From Herbidospora sakaeratensis (GTDB taxonomy: Bacteria; Actinomycetota; Actinomycetes; Streptosporangiales; Streptosporangiaceae), in the NCBI RefSeq assembly GCF_001570525.1, contig NZ_BBXC01000023.1, positions 106,573-170,572 on the forward strand: a stretch of 64,000 bases of DNA, in the 5' to 3' direction. Below the pieces are notes generated by a model. The model worked only from the letters and a program-made list of their open reading frames with translations, was not told the origin of the DNA and ran no database searches. The stretch's first letter is position 1, and every line of letters begins with the position of its first letter. Positions 53,807 to 63,926 of the stretch are shown here, one piece after another. The position numbers and the translations under genes are program-made.

Positions 53807-54426
53807 CCTGGCTCGCGATCAGGCAGCACCGCGTCCGCATGGCCAGCATGGCGCTCATCGTCGTCCTATGGGCCGGGTTCGTCGCCGTCGAGCGCCTCTA
53901 TCCGGGCGTGCGGGGCATCTCGGCCGGTCTGTTCCCCTACCTGCCGCTCGTGATGGCGGTGTTCCTCGGGGCGCCGCTGCTCTCGCGGGAGTACGAACGC
54001 GGCACCCACCAGTTCGCCTGGACGCAGTCGATCAGCCGGAGCCGCTGGCTGGCCCCCCAGGTCGGCACCGCCGCCGTGCTCGCCCTGGTCACGACCGGGC
54101 TGGTCACCGCGCTGATCTGGTGGTCGCTCCGGTCCGTCCCGCCGGAGCTGACCGGCCTGCTCCCGTTCACCTGGACGCTCTTCGCGGTCGCCCTCGGCAC
54201 GTTCTGGAGCGCCGTCACCCGACGGACCACGGTCGCCATGGGGGCGGCCTTCTTCGGCGTCGCCGCCTGCCAGCTGATCGCCGAGGGGCTGCGCAACCGG
54301 GCCGCCCGCGAGCTCGGCTGGGCCCCCGCCACGCTCGGCGCGGTGGAGGCCGCGATCACGGCCGGGCTCGCGGGCGTCCTGCTGGCGGGCGCGTGGTGGT
54401 TCGTCGCGCGCCGCGATCCCGGCTAG
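53803..54426 (+). CDS. ABC-2 type permease
   Basis: 207-aa integral membrane protein with about six hydrophobic segments (for example RMASMALIVVLWAGFVAVE, LFPYLPLVMAVFLGAPLL, VGTAAVLALVTTGLVTALIWW, FTWTLFAVALGTFWSAV, TLGAVEAAITAGLAGVLLAGAWWF). The SREYERGTHQFAWTQSISRSRWL segment after the second helix is typical of ABC-2 permeases working with YtrB-like ATPases. It forms the channel for the ATPase encoded upstream. GTG 53803 overlaps the previous stop. The 3' end overlaps the convergent aldo/keto reductase by 4 nt. Confidence 0.9.
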   Translation: MTWLAIRQHRVRMASMALIVVLWAGFVAVERLYPGVRGISAGLFPYLPLVMAVFLGAPLLSREYERGTHQFAWTQSISRSRWLAPQVGTAAVLALVTTGLVTALIWWSLRSVPPELTGLLPFTWTLFAVALGTFWSAVTRRTTVAMGAAFFGVAACQLIAEGLRNRAARELGWAPATLGAVEAAITAGLAGVLLAGAWWFVARRDPG

Positions 54427-55328
54427 ACGTCCAGCTGGGCCAGGTCCCCCGGGGAGAGCGGGGGCAGGTCGAGCAGTTCGTCGAGCTGGGCGACCGTGGA
54501 CGGCCCGATGATCGGGCTGACCCCGGCGGCGAGCAGCCAGGCCAGCACGACCTGGTTCCGGGTCGCCCCGAGGCCGTCGGCCACCTGTGCGAGGGCCTGG
54601 AGCCTGCGGGTGGTCCCGGGGTGGTCATAGGCCTCGGGGAAGGGGCGCTCCGGACGTACATAGGAACCCGAGATGAGCGGCGTGTAGGCCCACAGGTCGA
54701 GACCCTCCGAGGCCACGTAGTCGAGGGTCTCGTCGGTCACCCACGCGAAGCGGTGGTTGACGCCCTCGACCGAGGTCCAGGGCCGGGGGGTCAGGTACGA
54801 ATACCGCAGCTGCAGCGCCGAGTAGGGCGCACCGAGGGCGCGGGCGCGCTCCACCCGCCACGTGGGGTGGTTGGAGACGCCGACGCGGGTGGTGAGACCG
54901 TCGGCGACCAGGCCCGCGAGAGCCCCGGCCGTCTCCTCCAGGGGGACCGACCGGTCTTCCATGTGGGTCCAGAAGAGGTCGACGTGGTCGATCCCGAGGC
55001 GGCCGAGGCTCAGCGCGAGCGCCTCCTTGAGGGCCGGTGCCGAGAGGCCCTCGCGGCTGGCGGGCCACTCCCCCGGGCCGACCGGCTCGGCCCCGGCCTT
55101 GGTGGCCAGGGTCAGCCGGTCGCGCAGGCCCGGACGGGCGGCCAGCCAGCGGCCGAGGAGCAGTTCGCTCTGGCCGCCCCGCCCGTCCGGGTCGTTCCAG
55201 AAGGCGTAGCAGTTGGCGGTGTCGATCACCGTGCCACCGGCGTCGACGAACCGGTCGAGCAGCGCGAACGAGGTGCTTTCGTCAGTCAGGGTGCCGAAAT
55301 TCATGGCCCCGAGCACGAGAGAGGTCAT
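54423..55328 (-). CDS. Aldo/keto reductase
   Basis: 301-aa NADPH-dependent oxidoreductase with a TIM-barrel fold. The catalytic tetrad is visible: D36 (IDTANCY), Y41, K77 (LATKAG) and H122 (FWTHMED). The C-terminal NADP-binding block GVSPIIGPSTVAQLDELLD is typical. It reduces an aldehyde or ketone; subgroup resembles the Tas/YajO-like family. Substrate unknown. ATG 55328 used. The gene lies 33 bp downstream of the GH12 gene stop in the same direction, so co-transcription is possible, and it overlaps the convergent ABC permease by 4 nt. Confidence 0.94.
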   Translation of the reverse strand: MTSLVLGAMNFGTLTDESTSFALLDRFVDAGGTVIDTANCYAFWNDPDGRGGQSELLLGRWLAARPGLRDRLTLATKAGAEPVGPGEWPASREGLSAPALKEALALSLGRLGIDHVDLFWTHMEDRSVPLEETAGALAGLVADGLTTRVGVSNHPTWRVERARALGAPYSALQLRYSYLTPRPWTSVEGVNHRFAWVTDETLDYVASEGLDLWAYTPLISGSYVRPERPFPEAYDHPGTTRRLQALAQVADGLGATRNQVVLAWLLAAGVSPIIGPSTVAQLDELLDLPPLSPGDLAQLDV

Positions 55329-55361
55329 GTCAGTACCCTGAATGCTGGAGTGCGCTCCAGG

Positions 55362-56699
55362 TCAAACCTGGGTGCATCCGGGGATCGACGGCACTCCGCT
55401 GCTGCCCGGCCGGGTGGCCTGGAAGCCGAAGTTGGTGCTCTGGCCCGAGCTCAGGCTGGCGTTGTAGCCCATGCCGGTGATCGTCACGTTCGATCCGCTG
55501 ACCGAGACCTGCGAACTCCAGCTCGACGTGATCTGGTGGCCCGAGGGCAGCGTGAACGGCAGCGACCAGTTCGACGCCGGGCCGTTCAGCGTGAACTGGG
55601 CGACGTAGCCGCCGCCCCACTGGTCGAACCGGACCGTGCAGCTGCCGCTCTGGCCGCCGCCCTGGGTGGTCAGCGAGATCGTGTTCGACTGTCCCGAGAC
55701 GTTCCCGGCCGCGTCGTAGGCGGTCACGTAGAACTGATAGGTCGTCGAGGCGGCCAGGCCCGTCGCGGCGTAGGAGGTCGAGGTCGACGTCCCGACCTGG
55801 CTGAACGACCCGCTGGTGCCCTGGCGGCGGTAGACGCGGTAGCCCGCGACGCCGACGTTGTCGGACGAGGCGCTCCACGACAGGTTCGTGCCGCTCGCCG
55901 TCAGGTTCGAGGGCGTGCTCGGCGGGGTGGTGTCGGTGGGGTTCTGGCCCCCGCTGGTCGTGTACGTGAAGTTGTTCAGCGTCAGCCCGGCGCCGCCCAC
56001 CCACGGTTCGAACCCGGCCTGCACGCTGGTCAGGTACCACGACCGCTGCGCGTAGCCGCGCGAGACCGCGTCGCTGTAGAAGGTGTTCACGGCGAAGTCG
56101 ATCGACGAGGCGGCGGAGGTCCGGACGTAGGAGATGACGTTCCAGCCGATGTTGCCGAACCAGACCTGCCAGGTCCCGCCGGCCAGGTTCACGGTCCCGA
56201 CCTGGCTGCCGACCGGCTGCACCGAACCCCGGTGGTTGAGCCAGATCATGATCTCCGCGCCGGTGTTCTGGCCGTCGGTGCGCGGGGTCGGGTCGAACCA
56301 GATGTCGTAGGCGGCGTCCCACGTCCCGGTCGACGGGTAGCTCATGCTGACGCTGGTCCGGACGTTGCCGAAGTTGCCCGAGCTGGCCTGCATGGGCAGG
56401 CTGCTGCCGCTGGAGCAGTTGGCGTAGTGGCAGCCGGCGTAGATCGCCGGGTAGGAGGCCGGGGCCCCGTTCGTGGCGTTGTTGTGGTTGGCCGACTGGA
56501 TGGTGAAGCCGCCGGACTGGTTGACGTCGATGCACTGGGAGGTGCTCGCACCCCAGACGTTGTTGATCACAACGAAGCGGCCCGACTGGACGGTGGTGGA
56601 ACCGTACTTCTCGCAGATCACAGGCGCGGCCTGCGCGGGGGAGACGCCGAAGAGCACGAAACCGCCGAGCAGCGCCGCCACAAGGGCGATGCGTCTCAT
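55362..56699 (-). CDS. Secreted GH12 endoglucanase with FnIII and CBM2 domains
   Basis: 445-aa extracellular cellulase. Signal peptide about 1-24 (ending AQAA). GH12 catalytic domain about 25-248 with nucleophile E149 (GAEIMIWL) and acid/base E231 (QAGFEPWVGG). Thr/Pro linker leads to a fibronectin type III module (about 262-345, SVSG and PSNLTASGTNLSWSASSDNVGVAGYRVYR) and a cellulose-binding CBM2 (about 352-445, SCTVRFDQWGGGYVAQFTLNG...). Acts on beta-1,4-glucans such as cellulose or glucomannan. ATG 56699. No CebR-like palindrome was found in the 82-bp upstream gap to the TetR gene. Confidence 0.95.
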   Translation of the reverse strand: MRRIALVAALLGGFVLFGVSPAQAAPVICEKYGSTTVQSGRFVVINNVWGASTSQCIDVNQSGGFTIQSANHNNATNGAPASYPAIYAGCHYANCSSGSSLPMQASSGNFGNVRTSVSMSYPSTGTWDAAYDIWFDPTPRTDGQNTGAEIMIWLNHRGSVQPVGSQVGTVNLAGGTWQVWFGNIGWNVISYVRTSAASSIDFAVNTFYSDAVSRGYAQRSWYLTSVQAGFEPWVGGAGLTLNNFTYTTSGGQNPTDTTPPSTPSNLTASGTNLSWSASSDNVGVAGYRVYRRQGTSGSFSQVGTSTSTSYAATGLAASTTYQFYVTAYDAAGNVSGQSNTISLTTQGGGQSGSCTVRFDQWGGGYVAQFTLNGPASNWSLPFTLPSGHQITSSWSSQVSVSGSNVTITGMGYNASLSSGQSTNFGFQATRPGSSGVPSIPGCTQV

Positions 56700-56781
56700 G
56701 TCACGGACGCTAGGACGGGCCGGTGAAGGGGCCTACGAAAGCTGTCACGCGAGTGTGCTGACCTGCGGAAGAGCCTGAAAC

Positions 56782-57315
56782 TTACACCAGCACGCCTTCG
56801 AGGAACAGGTCGAGGAGGCGCTCCTGCCGGACCGGGTCGCTCTCGCACGACCACGCGATGCCGTGGACGATCGTCGCCAGGTCGGGCTGGGTGAGGTCGG
56901 GCCGCACCGCGCCGGTCTCCTTCGCCTTCGCGAGCAGGTCGGCGGAGACCGAGAAGAGGGCCTCGCACTGTCCGTGCAGCGGCGATTCGGGGTTGTTGAC
57001 CGCCACGGCCAGCTCGGCGGTGAGCCCCCGGGTGGCGGTGATGTGGTGGAGCTGGGCCAGCAGCCACGCGCGGAGCGCGCGGCCCGGATCGTCGAAGGTG
57101 AGGTCGCGCGCGGTGGCCGCCATCGCCTCGAAGCGGTCGCGGAGCACGGCCAGGATCAGGTCCTGCCGCGTCGGGAAGTGGCGGTAGAGCGTGCCGACGC
57201 CGACGCCGGCGGCCTTGGCGATGTCTTCGAGCGACGCCTCGGTGCCCTTTTCCCCAAACGCCGCCCCGGCCTCGGTCAGCAGGCGCTCGTAGTTGCGGCG
57301 CGCATCGGCCCTCAC
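56782..57315 (-). CDS. TetR/AcrR family repressor of the adjacent MFS pump
   Basis: 177-aa regulator. HTH: RLLTEAGAAFGEKGTEASLEDIAKAAGVGVGTLYRHFPTRQDLILAV (about 11-57). The effector domain is Ala/Leu-rich (about 70-177). GTG 57315 has GGGAG 5 nt upstream. It diverges from an MFS gene, with a matching promoter and two symmetric 15-bp sites overlapping it, a layout that strongly supports local repression. Typical inducers for such pairs are drugs or dyes; none can be named. Confidence 0.94.
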   Translation of the reverse strand: MRADARRNYERLLTEAGAAFGEKGTEASLEDIAKAAGVGVGTLYRHFPTRQDLILAVLRDRFEAMAATARDLTFDDPGRALRAWLLAQLHHITATRGLTAELAVAVNNPESPLHGQCEALFSVSADLLAKAKETGAVRPDLTQPDLATIVHGIAWSCESDPVRQERLLDLFLEGVLV

Positions 57316-57325
57316 GACAACTCCC

Positions 57326-57355
57326 TTGCATAAGCGGAGGCAGCCTCCGTATATT
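57326..57355 (+). promoter_or_regulatory. Promoter of the MFS gene
   Basis: TTGCAT (57326-57331) and TATATT (57350-57355) with an 18-bp spacer, a good match to the housekeeping sigma consensus. The spacer contains operator 1, and operator 2 begins 4 bp after the -10 element, near the expected transcription start. Confidence 0.65.
57335..57349. promoter_or_regulatory. TetR operator 1
   Basis: CGGAGG and CCTCCG arms around CAG form a perfect 15-bp site between the -35 and -10 hexamers of the MFS promoter. Binding would block RNA polymerase. Confidence 0.7.
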
Positions 57356-57358
57356 TAC

Positions 57359-57373
57359 CGGAGTCGGCCTCCG
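57359..57373. promoter_or_regulatory. TetR operator 2
   Basis: CGGAGTCGGCCTCCG repeats the operator 1 sequence (CGGAGGCAGCCTCCG) with three differences and CGGAG/CTCCG arms. Centres of the two sites are 24 bp apart, suggesting two dimers on neighbouring helix faces. Confidence 0.6.
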
Positions 57374-57401
57374 ATTATTTTATCGCCTGAAGGGCCTCCC
57401 C

Positions 57402-58761
57402 ATGAACTCTCGCCAGCGCATCACGCTGCTCGTCATCGCCCTCGCCCAGCTCATGCTGATCCTCGACGGCACGATCGTGACGGTCGCGCTCCCCGGCATC
57501 CAGGAGGAACTCGGTTTCAGCCCTGGCGGGCTGTCGTGGGTGATGAACGCGTACATGCTGGCCTTCGGCGGCCTGCTGCTGCTCGGCGGCCGGGCCGGCG
57601 ACATCCTGGGCCGCCGCCGCGCCCTGATGGCCGGGGTGCTGATCTTCACCCTGGCCTCGCTCCTGGGCGGCTTCGCCCCCGGCCCCGAGGCCATGATCGC
57701 CTCCCGGGTGCTCCAGGGCGTCGGCGGCGCCCTGGCCGGACCGGCCGGGCTCGCCCTCATCACCGGCAACTTCCCGCAGGGCCCGCTGCGCGACCGGGCC
57801 ATCGCCGTGTTCACCTCGGTCGGCGCGGCGGGGGCCGCGATCGGGCTGCTCGCGGGCGGGGTGCTGACCGACCTGGTGTCGTGGCGCTGGGTCATGTTCG
57901 TGAACGTGCCGATCGGCCTGGCGATCCTGGCCCTGGCCCCCGTCGTCGTCCGCGAGACCCCGCGCGTGCCCGGCCGCTTCGACCTGGCCGGAGCCGTGAC
58001 CGCCACGACCGGCTCCACCGGCCTCGTGTACGGGCTGGTGCGCGCCTCCGAACTCGGGTGGGACGACGGGTGGGCCCTGGCGTCGCTGCTCGGCGGCGTG
58101 CTGCTGCTCGTGCTGTTCGTCCGGGTCGAGCGGCGGGCCGCCCAGCCGGTGATGCCGCTGCGGCTGTTCGGCGAGCGGTCCCGGGTGGCCGGTTACGCCT
58201 CGATGTTGCTGCTTCCGGCCGCCATGATGGGCACGTTCTTCTTCCTCACCCAGTTCGTGCAGGCCGGGCTCGGCTACTCCCCCATGCAGGCGGGCCTGGC
58301 CTTCCTCCCGCTGGCGCTGACGATCCTGGCGCTCTCCCAGCTGGCGGGCCGCATCCTGCGCGTGGTCAGCCCGCAGACGGCGTCGGTGGCCGGCATGCTG
58401 CTGATCCCGGCCGGCCTGGCGTGGTTGTCGCGCGTCGACGCGACGACGGCGTACTTCCCCGGCGTGTTCGTGCCGCTGGTCATCATGGGCGTGGGCGCGG
58501 CGGCGGCCCTGGTCGTGATGAGCATGCGCATCATCAACGGCGTCCAGGGCGACGACGCGGGCGCGGCCTCGGGGCTGCTCCAGGCGATGCAGCAGACGGG
58601 CGGCTCGCTGGGGCTGGCGGTGCTGGTGACGGTGCACGCGTCGGCGGGGCTGGCGGCGACGTTCCTGACGGCGGCGGCGTTCTCGCTGCTGTCACTGCTG
58701 ATCGTGACCGTCCTGCGGCCCCGGCGGTCGGTGCCGGAGCCGGAGAACGGACGGCCCGTGG

Positions 58762-58775
<14 letters not shown>
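57402..58775 (+). CDS. MFS drug efflux transporter
   Basis: 457-aa inner-membrane antiporter with about 14 hydrophobic segments, of the DHA2/EmrB type. MLILDGTIVTVALPGIQEELGF (helix 1, with conserved Asp), GGRAGDILGRRRALMAG (motif A) and AAIGLLAGGVLTDLVSWRWVMFVNVPIG (motif C) are visible. The loop between helices 6 and 7 is short. It probably exports a hydrophobic toxin under control of the TetR protein encoded divergently. ATG 57402 has AAGGG 8 nt upstream. Its 3' end overlaps the convergent glmS by 14 nt. This is the second TetR-controlled MFS pump in the window. Confidence 0.94.
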
Positions 58776-60579
<1,804 letters not shown>

Positions 60580-60584
60580 AGAGT

Positions 60585-60848
60585 TCACCCTCCGTAGATG
60601 ATCCGGCGGAGCTGGCGCTGTGACAGCTCCGGTGCCGCGACCCGGCGCGCGGGCAGCTCGGCGGCCACCCGGCGGAAGATCTCGTCGTTGCCGAGCCCGC
60701 GTGCCCGCATTTCGGCGTGCCTACGCCTGACATAGGCCTCGGCCGTCTCGCCGAAGTAGCTGAGCACGTCGGCGACCACCCTCGCCGCCTCCCCCGGGCC
60801 GAGCGAGGTCGTCCGCATGAGGTGGGCGATGAGGTCGTCGTACGGCAC
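60585..60848 (-). CDS. Small protein coupled to glmS
   Basis: 87-aa cytoplasmic protein, helical and rich in Arg and Ala: MPYDDLIAHLMRTTSLGPGEAARVVADVLSYFGETAEAYVRRRH, then AEMRARGLGNDEIFRRVAAEL. No domain recognised. GTG 60848 with AAGG 9 nt upstream. Its 3' end carries the Shine-Dalgarno of glmS (GGAGGG) and its stop lies 5 nt before the glmS ATG, so translation of the two is linked. The arrangement suggests a partner or regulator of amino-sugar synthesis, but this is inference from position only. Confidence 0.8.
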   Translation of the reverse strand: MPYDDLIAHLMRTTSLGPGEAARVVADVLSYFGETAEAYVRRRHAEMRARGLGNDEIFRRVAAELPARRVAAPELSQRQLRRIIYGG

Positions 60849-60892
60849 AGAGATGGACCTTACGGAGGAGGAACCGGGAATACCAAGAATCC

Positions 60893-60908
60893 TGCCCGGA
60901 ATCGGGCA
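60893..60908 (-). terminator. Stem-loop terminator of the amidohydrolase gene
   Basis: TGCCCG (60893-60898) and CGGGCA (60903-60908) form a 6-bp stem with loop GAAT directly after the amidohydrolase stop on the minus strand; a T-rich run (TTCTTGG) follows in that direction. It separates this gene from the glmS operon. Confidence 0.6.
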
Positions 60909-62297
60909 TCAAACCCCGTTTTCGTACGTCCAGCGCCCGGCGAGCATCGTCCCGAGGATCTCCGGGTTCCGCAGATCGGACATATCACCCACGACGACGA
61001 GGTCGGCGGCGTCTCCGACGTGGACTCCGGTTCGTCCCTGAGCGGCCGCCGCGAGGGCCGTCTCCAGGGAGATCGCCTGCTCGGGGTGCCAGGCCGGCCG
61101 GTCGTCGTCGGTCCGGGTGACGGCCGAGGCGATGCCGTCCCACGGGTCGAGCGGCGACACCGGGGCGTCGGAGCCGATCTCGATCCTCGCCCCGGCGGCC
61201 AGCAGGTCGGCGAAGGCGTAGGCGCGGTCGGTCCGTCCCGGCCACTGGACGTCGGCGACCTCCCGGTCGTCGGGCTGGTGGGCGGGCTGCACGCCCGCGA
61301 CGAGCCCGTCGAGGGCGAACCGGGGGAAGTCCTGCCGGGAGACCAGCTGCGCGTGCTCGATCCGCCCCGGGCAGCCGAGGGTGTGGAAGGCGTCGAGCGC
61401 GATGGTGACCGCGTCGTCGCCGATGGCGTGCACGGCAGGGTGGACGCCGTTCTCGGCGGCCCGCTTCATCACGCCGAGCAGTTCGTCCGGCGGCAGCTCC
61501 AGCAGGCCCCGGGAGGCAGTGCCGGGATAGGGGTCGGCGCAGTAGGCGGTCCGGGTGTTCAGGGACCCGTCCACGAACATCTTCACCGGCCCGACCGTGA
61601 GGAACTCCCCGATCTCCGTTCCGGTACGCAGCCCGCGGGCGATCGCGGTGTCCAGCCGGTCGCGCGGGATCGAGCAGGCCACCCGCACGTCGGTCCGGCG
61701 GCGCTGCCAGTCGCTCACGTTGTCGGCGTACTCGAAGTCGATCACCCCGGTCACGCCCCGCGCCGCCGCGGCCGTCATCGCCTCGGCCACCCAGGCGTCC
61801 ACCTGCTCGACCGGAGGGGGCGGCAACGCGGCCAGGCCGCGGAAGCAGTCGCCTTCGAGGAGCACCCCGGTCGGGTGGTCGCCCCGCCCGATCAGCGAGA
61901 GCGCGGCCTGGTTGAACCACGCGGTGTGCAGATCATTGCTGACCAGGACGATGGGGTGCTCGCCGGGCAGCAGGTCCTTGTGCATCTCGTCGGCCCAGAA
62001 GGCGTCGCGGAAGCCGAAACCCATGGTGGGCTCCCCCGGGCGTACCGCCGCGAGAATGAGAGAGACGGCGTGCGCGGCGGAGGCGGCCGCCGACAGATCG
62101 GCCCGGCGGCGGTTCTGCGCCCACTGCACGGAGTGCACGTGGGCGTCCACGAGACCGGGCAGCACGGTCGCGCCCTGGAGGTCGACGATCTCGTCGGGGG
62201 TGACGTCACCGGGGGCGACGACCCGCCCGGCCGAGATCCCGAACGCGGTGAGCGGCCCGCCGATCCCCGCACGGGCGTTCCTGAACAGGAGAGACAT
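60909..62297 (-). CDS. Amidohydrolase family metal-dependent hydrolase
   Basis: 462-aa enzyme of the amidohydrolase_3 type, with a beta-sandwich plus TIM barrel. Metal ligands begin with H53-x-H55 in GLVDAHVHS; KMFVDGSLNTRTA (carboxylated Lys region), HAIGDDAVTIALDAF and IEIGSDAPVSPLDPWDGIASAV (C-terminal Asp) are present in order. Members act on N-acyl or imide substrates and substrate cannot be inferred. No signal peptide. ATG 62297 (MSLLFRNARAG) used. It diverges from an M14 carboxypeptidase with 67 bp between, which is AT-rich and probably holds both promoters. Confidence 0.9.
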   Translation of the reverse strand: MSLLFRNARAGIGGPLTAFGISAGRVVAPGDVTPDEIVDLQGATVLPGLVDAHVHSVQWAQNRRRADLSAAASAAHAVSLILAAVRPGEPTMGFGFRDAFWADEMHKDLLPGEHPIVLVSNDLHTAWFNQAALSLIGRGDHPTGVLLEGDCFRGLAALPPPPVEQVDAWVAEAMTAAAARGVTGVIDFEYADNVSDWQRRRTDVRVACSIPRDRLDTAIARGLRTGTEIGEFLTVGPVKMFVDGSLNTRTAYCADPYPGTASRGLLELPPDELLGVMKRAAENGVHPAVHAIGDDAVTIALDAFHTLGCPGRIEHAQLVSRQDFPRFALDGLVAGVQPAHQPDDREVADVQWPGRTDRAYAFADLLAAGARIEIGSDAPVSPLDPWDGIASAVTRTDDDRPAWHPEQAISLETALAAAAQGRTGVHVGDAADLVVVGDMSDLRNPEILGTMLAGRWTYENGV

Positions 62298-62364
62298 GCC
62301 CTGAACCTTATTTGTCAGTCTTTGTGTCTTTATAGGGGGTATGGTCCGTGTGCAAACTTAAGGG

Positions 62365-63753
62365 ATGCTTGCTGCAGACCTGACGCGTGAACTCGGCACC
62401 GTCCCCGAGTACGACCGGTTCGCCACCGTCGACGAGGTCAACGCGTGCCTGACCGGCCTGGCCGCCACCCACCGCGGCCTGACCTCGATCGACAGGATCG
62501 GCACCTCACGCCTGGGCGACCCCCTGCTGTGCCTCACCATCGGCGACGGCGACCGCGACGTGGTCGTGGCCGCCGGCCCCCACCCCAACGAGCCCATCGG
62601 CGGCCTCACGGTGATGCACCTGGCCTCCCGGCTCTGCGCGGACGACCTGCTCCGCAACGGCGCCCGCTGGCACATCGTCGGCTGCCTCGACCCCGACGGC
62701 ACCCGCCTCAACGAGGGCTGGTTCGCCGGGCCGTACACCAAAGCCCACTACGGCCGGCACTTCTACCGCCCCGCCGGCGACGAACAGGTCGAATGGACCT
62801 TTCCGTTCACCTACAAACGTTCCTATTTCGACCGCGTCCTGCCGGAGACCCTGGCCTTGATGCGCCTGATCGACCGCACCCGCCCCGCGTTCCTGACCAC
62901 CCTCCACAACGGCGAACTCGGCGGCGTCTTCTACTACCTCTCGCGCCCCGAACCCGAACTCCAGTCGGTGCTCGCCGAACTCCCCGCCCTGTTCGGCCTC
63001 CCCCTCCACGTCGGCGAACCCGAACATCCGGCGATCGGCCAGCTCGCCCCCGCGATCTTCCTCACCCCGCGCATGGAGGAGACCTACGACTACGTCGAGG
63101 CCCTGGGCCAGGACCCGACCGAGGTCATCACCGGCGCCGCCTCCGACACCTACGCCGCCCGCTGGGGCACCCTCTGCCTGACCGCCGAACTCCCCTACTG
63201 GGTCGACCCGGCCGCCGGCGACACCTCCGAGACCGAGATCGCGTACGGGGAACTGATCCGCACCCAGGCCGCCCACCTGCGCGAGACCGCCACCATCCTG
63301 GAGGAGACCCTCACCGGCGTCACCGCCGACCTGGTCAGCTCCTCCCCCTTCCTGCGCGCCTCCCGCTTCTTCATCCCCATGCTCGCCAGCATCGCCGCCA
63401 CCGACGAGAACCGCTCCACCGCCTCCAGCGCCTCCCGCCCCGCCACCGCCGCCGAGGTCTCCTCGTGCCGCGACCTCGTGCACAGCTACCGCCTCCGCTT
63501 CGGCGGCATGCTGCTGCGCGCCCTGGAAGGCGAACTGGCCATCGGCAACGGCACCCCCGCCATCAGACGCGGCTGCCGGACCCTCTCGGAGACCTACGAA
63601 AAGTGGTGCGTGGACGCCGAAAACGAGATGTCCGACCAGACGATCCCCATCGCTCACCTGGTGGCCATCCAGTACGGCGCGATCCTCGCGGGCGCGCGGC
63701 ACGCGCTTGGTGCGCACGAGCACCCGGGAAACACGCTAAAGTCTTCTTCGTGA
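62365..63753 (+). CDS. M14-family zinc carboxypeptidase-like protein
   Basis: 462-aa cytoplasmic metallohydrolase. Zinc ligands H73 and E76 lie in GPHPNEPIGG and the third is H181 in LTTLHNGELGGVFYYL; the catalytic Glu candidate is in LTAELPYW (about residue 274). The N-terminal AATHRGLTSIDRIGTSRLGDPLLCLTIG matches the peptidase M14 entry. The last 140 residues are a helical extension, absent from minimal M14 peptidases. It has no signal peptide, so it acts on internal peptides or an amide. ATG 62365 follows AAGGG closely. The end lies 29 bp before tRNA-Gly. Confidence 0.9.
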   Translation: MLAADLTRELGTVPEYDRFATVDEVNACLTGLAATHRGLTSIDRIGTSRLGDPLLCLTIGDGDRDVVVAAGPHPNEPIGGLTVMHLASRLCADDLLRNGARWHIVGCLDPDGTRLNEGWFAGPYTKAHYGRHFYRPAGDEQVEWTFPFTYKRSYFDRVLPETLALMRLIDRTRPAFLTTLHNGELGGVFYYLSRPEPELQSVLAELPALFGLPLHVGEPEHPAIGQLAPAIFLTPRMEETYDYVEALGQDPTEVITGAASDTYAARWGTLCLTAELPYWVDPAAGDTSETEIAYGELIRTQAAHLRETATILEETLTGVTADLVSSSPFLRASRFFIPMLASIAATDENRSTASSASRPATAAEVSSCRDLVHSYRLRFGGMLLRALEGELAIGNGTPAIRRGCRTLSETYEKWCVDAENEMSDQTIPIAHLVAIQYGAILAGARHALGAHEHPGNTLKSSS

Positions 63754-63782
63754 GGCCGACCCGGAAGGGAACGGCGGATCAC

Positions 63783-63854
63783 GCGGAAGTGGCTCAGGGG
63801 TAGAGCATCACCTTGCCAAGGTGAGGGTCGCGGGTTCGAATCCCGTCTTCCGCT
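63783..63854 (+). tRNA. tRNA-Gly (GCC)
   Basis: 72-nt cloverleaf. Acceptor stem GCGGAAG pairs with CTTCCGC; D-arm contains GGCTCAGGGGTAGAGC; the anticodon stem TCACC/GGTGA encloses TTGCCAA with anticodon GCC at 63815-63817; T-arm is CGGGTTCGAATCCCG. CCA is not encoded (CTC follows). A TAAAGT at 63737-63742 within the end of the upstream gene may be the -10 element. Confidence 0.96.
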
Positions 63855-63855
63855 C

Positions 63856-63926
63856 GGTGGAGTGGCCGAGAGGCGAGGCAGCGGCCTGCAAAGCCGCGTA
63901 CACGGGTTCAAATCCCGTCTCCACCT
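63856..63926 (+). tRNA. tRNA-Cys (GCA)
   Basis: 71-nt cloverleaf one base after tRNA-Gly. Acceptor GGTGGAG pairs with CTCCACC; D-arm GGCCGAGAGGCGAGGC; anticodon loop CTGCAAA with GCA at 63888-63890; T-arm CGGGTTCAAATCCCG. Unlike tRNA-Gly, the CCA end is encoded (63927-63929). The following 71 bases hold no complete gene; a partial inverted repeat near 63974 to the window end could begin the next tRNA or promoter. Confidence 0.96.
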
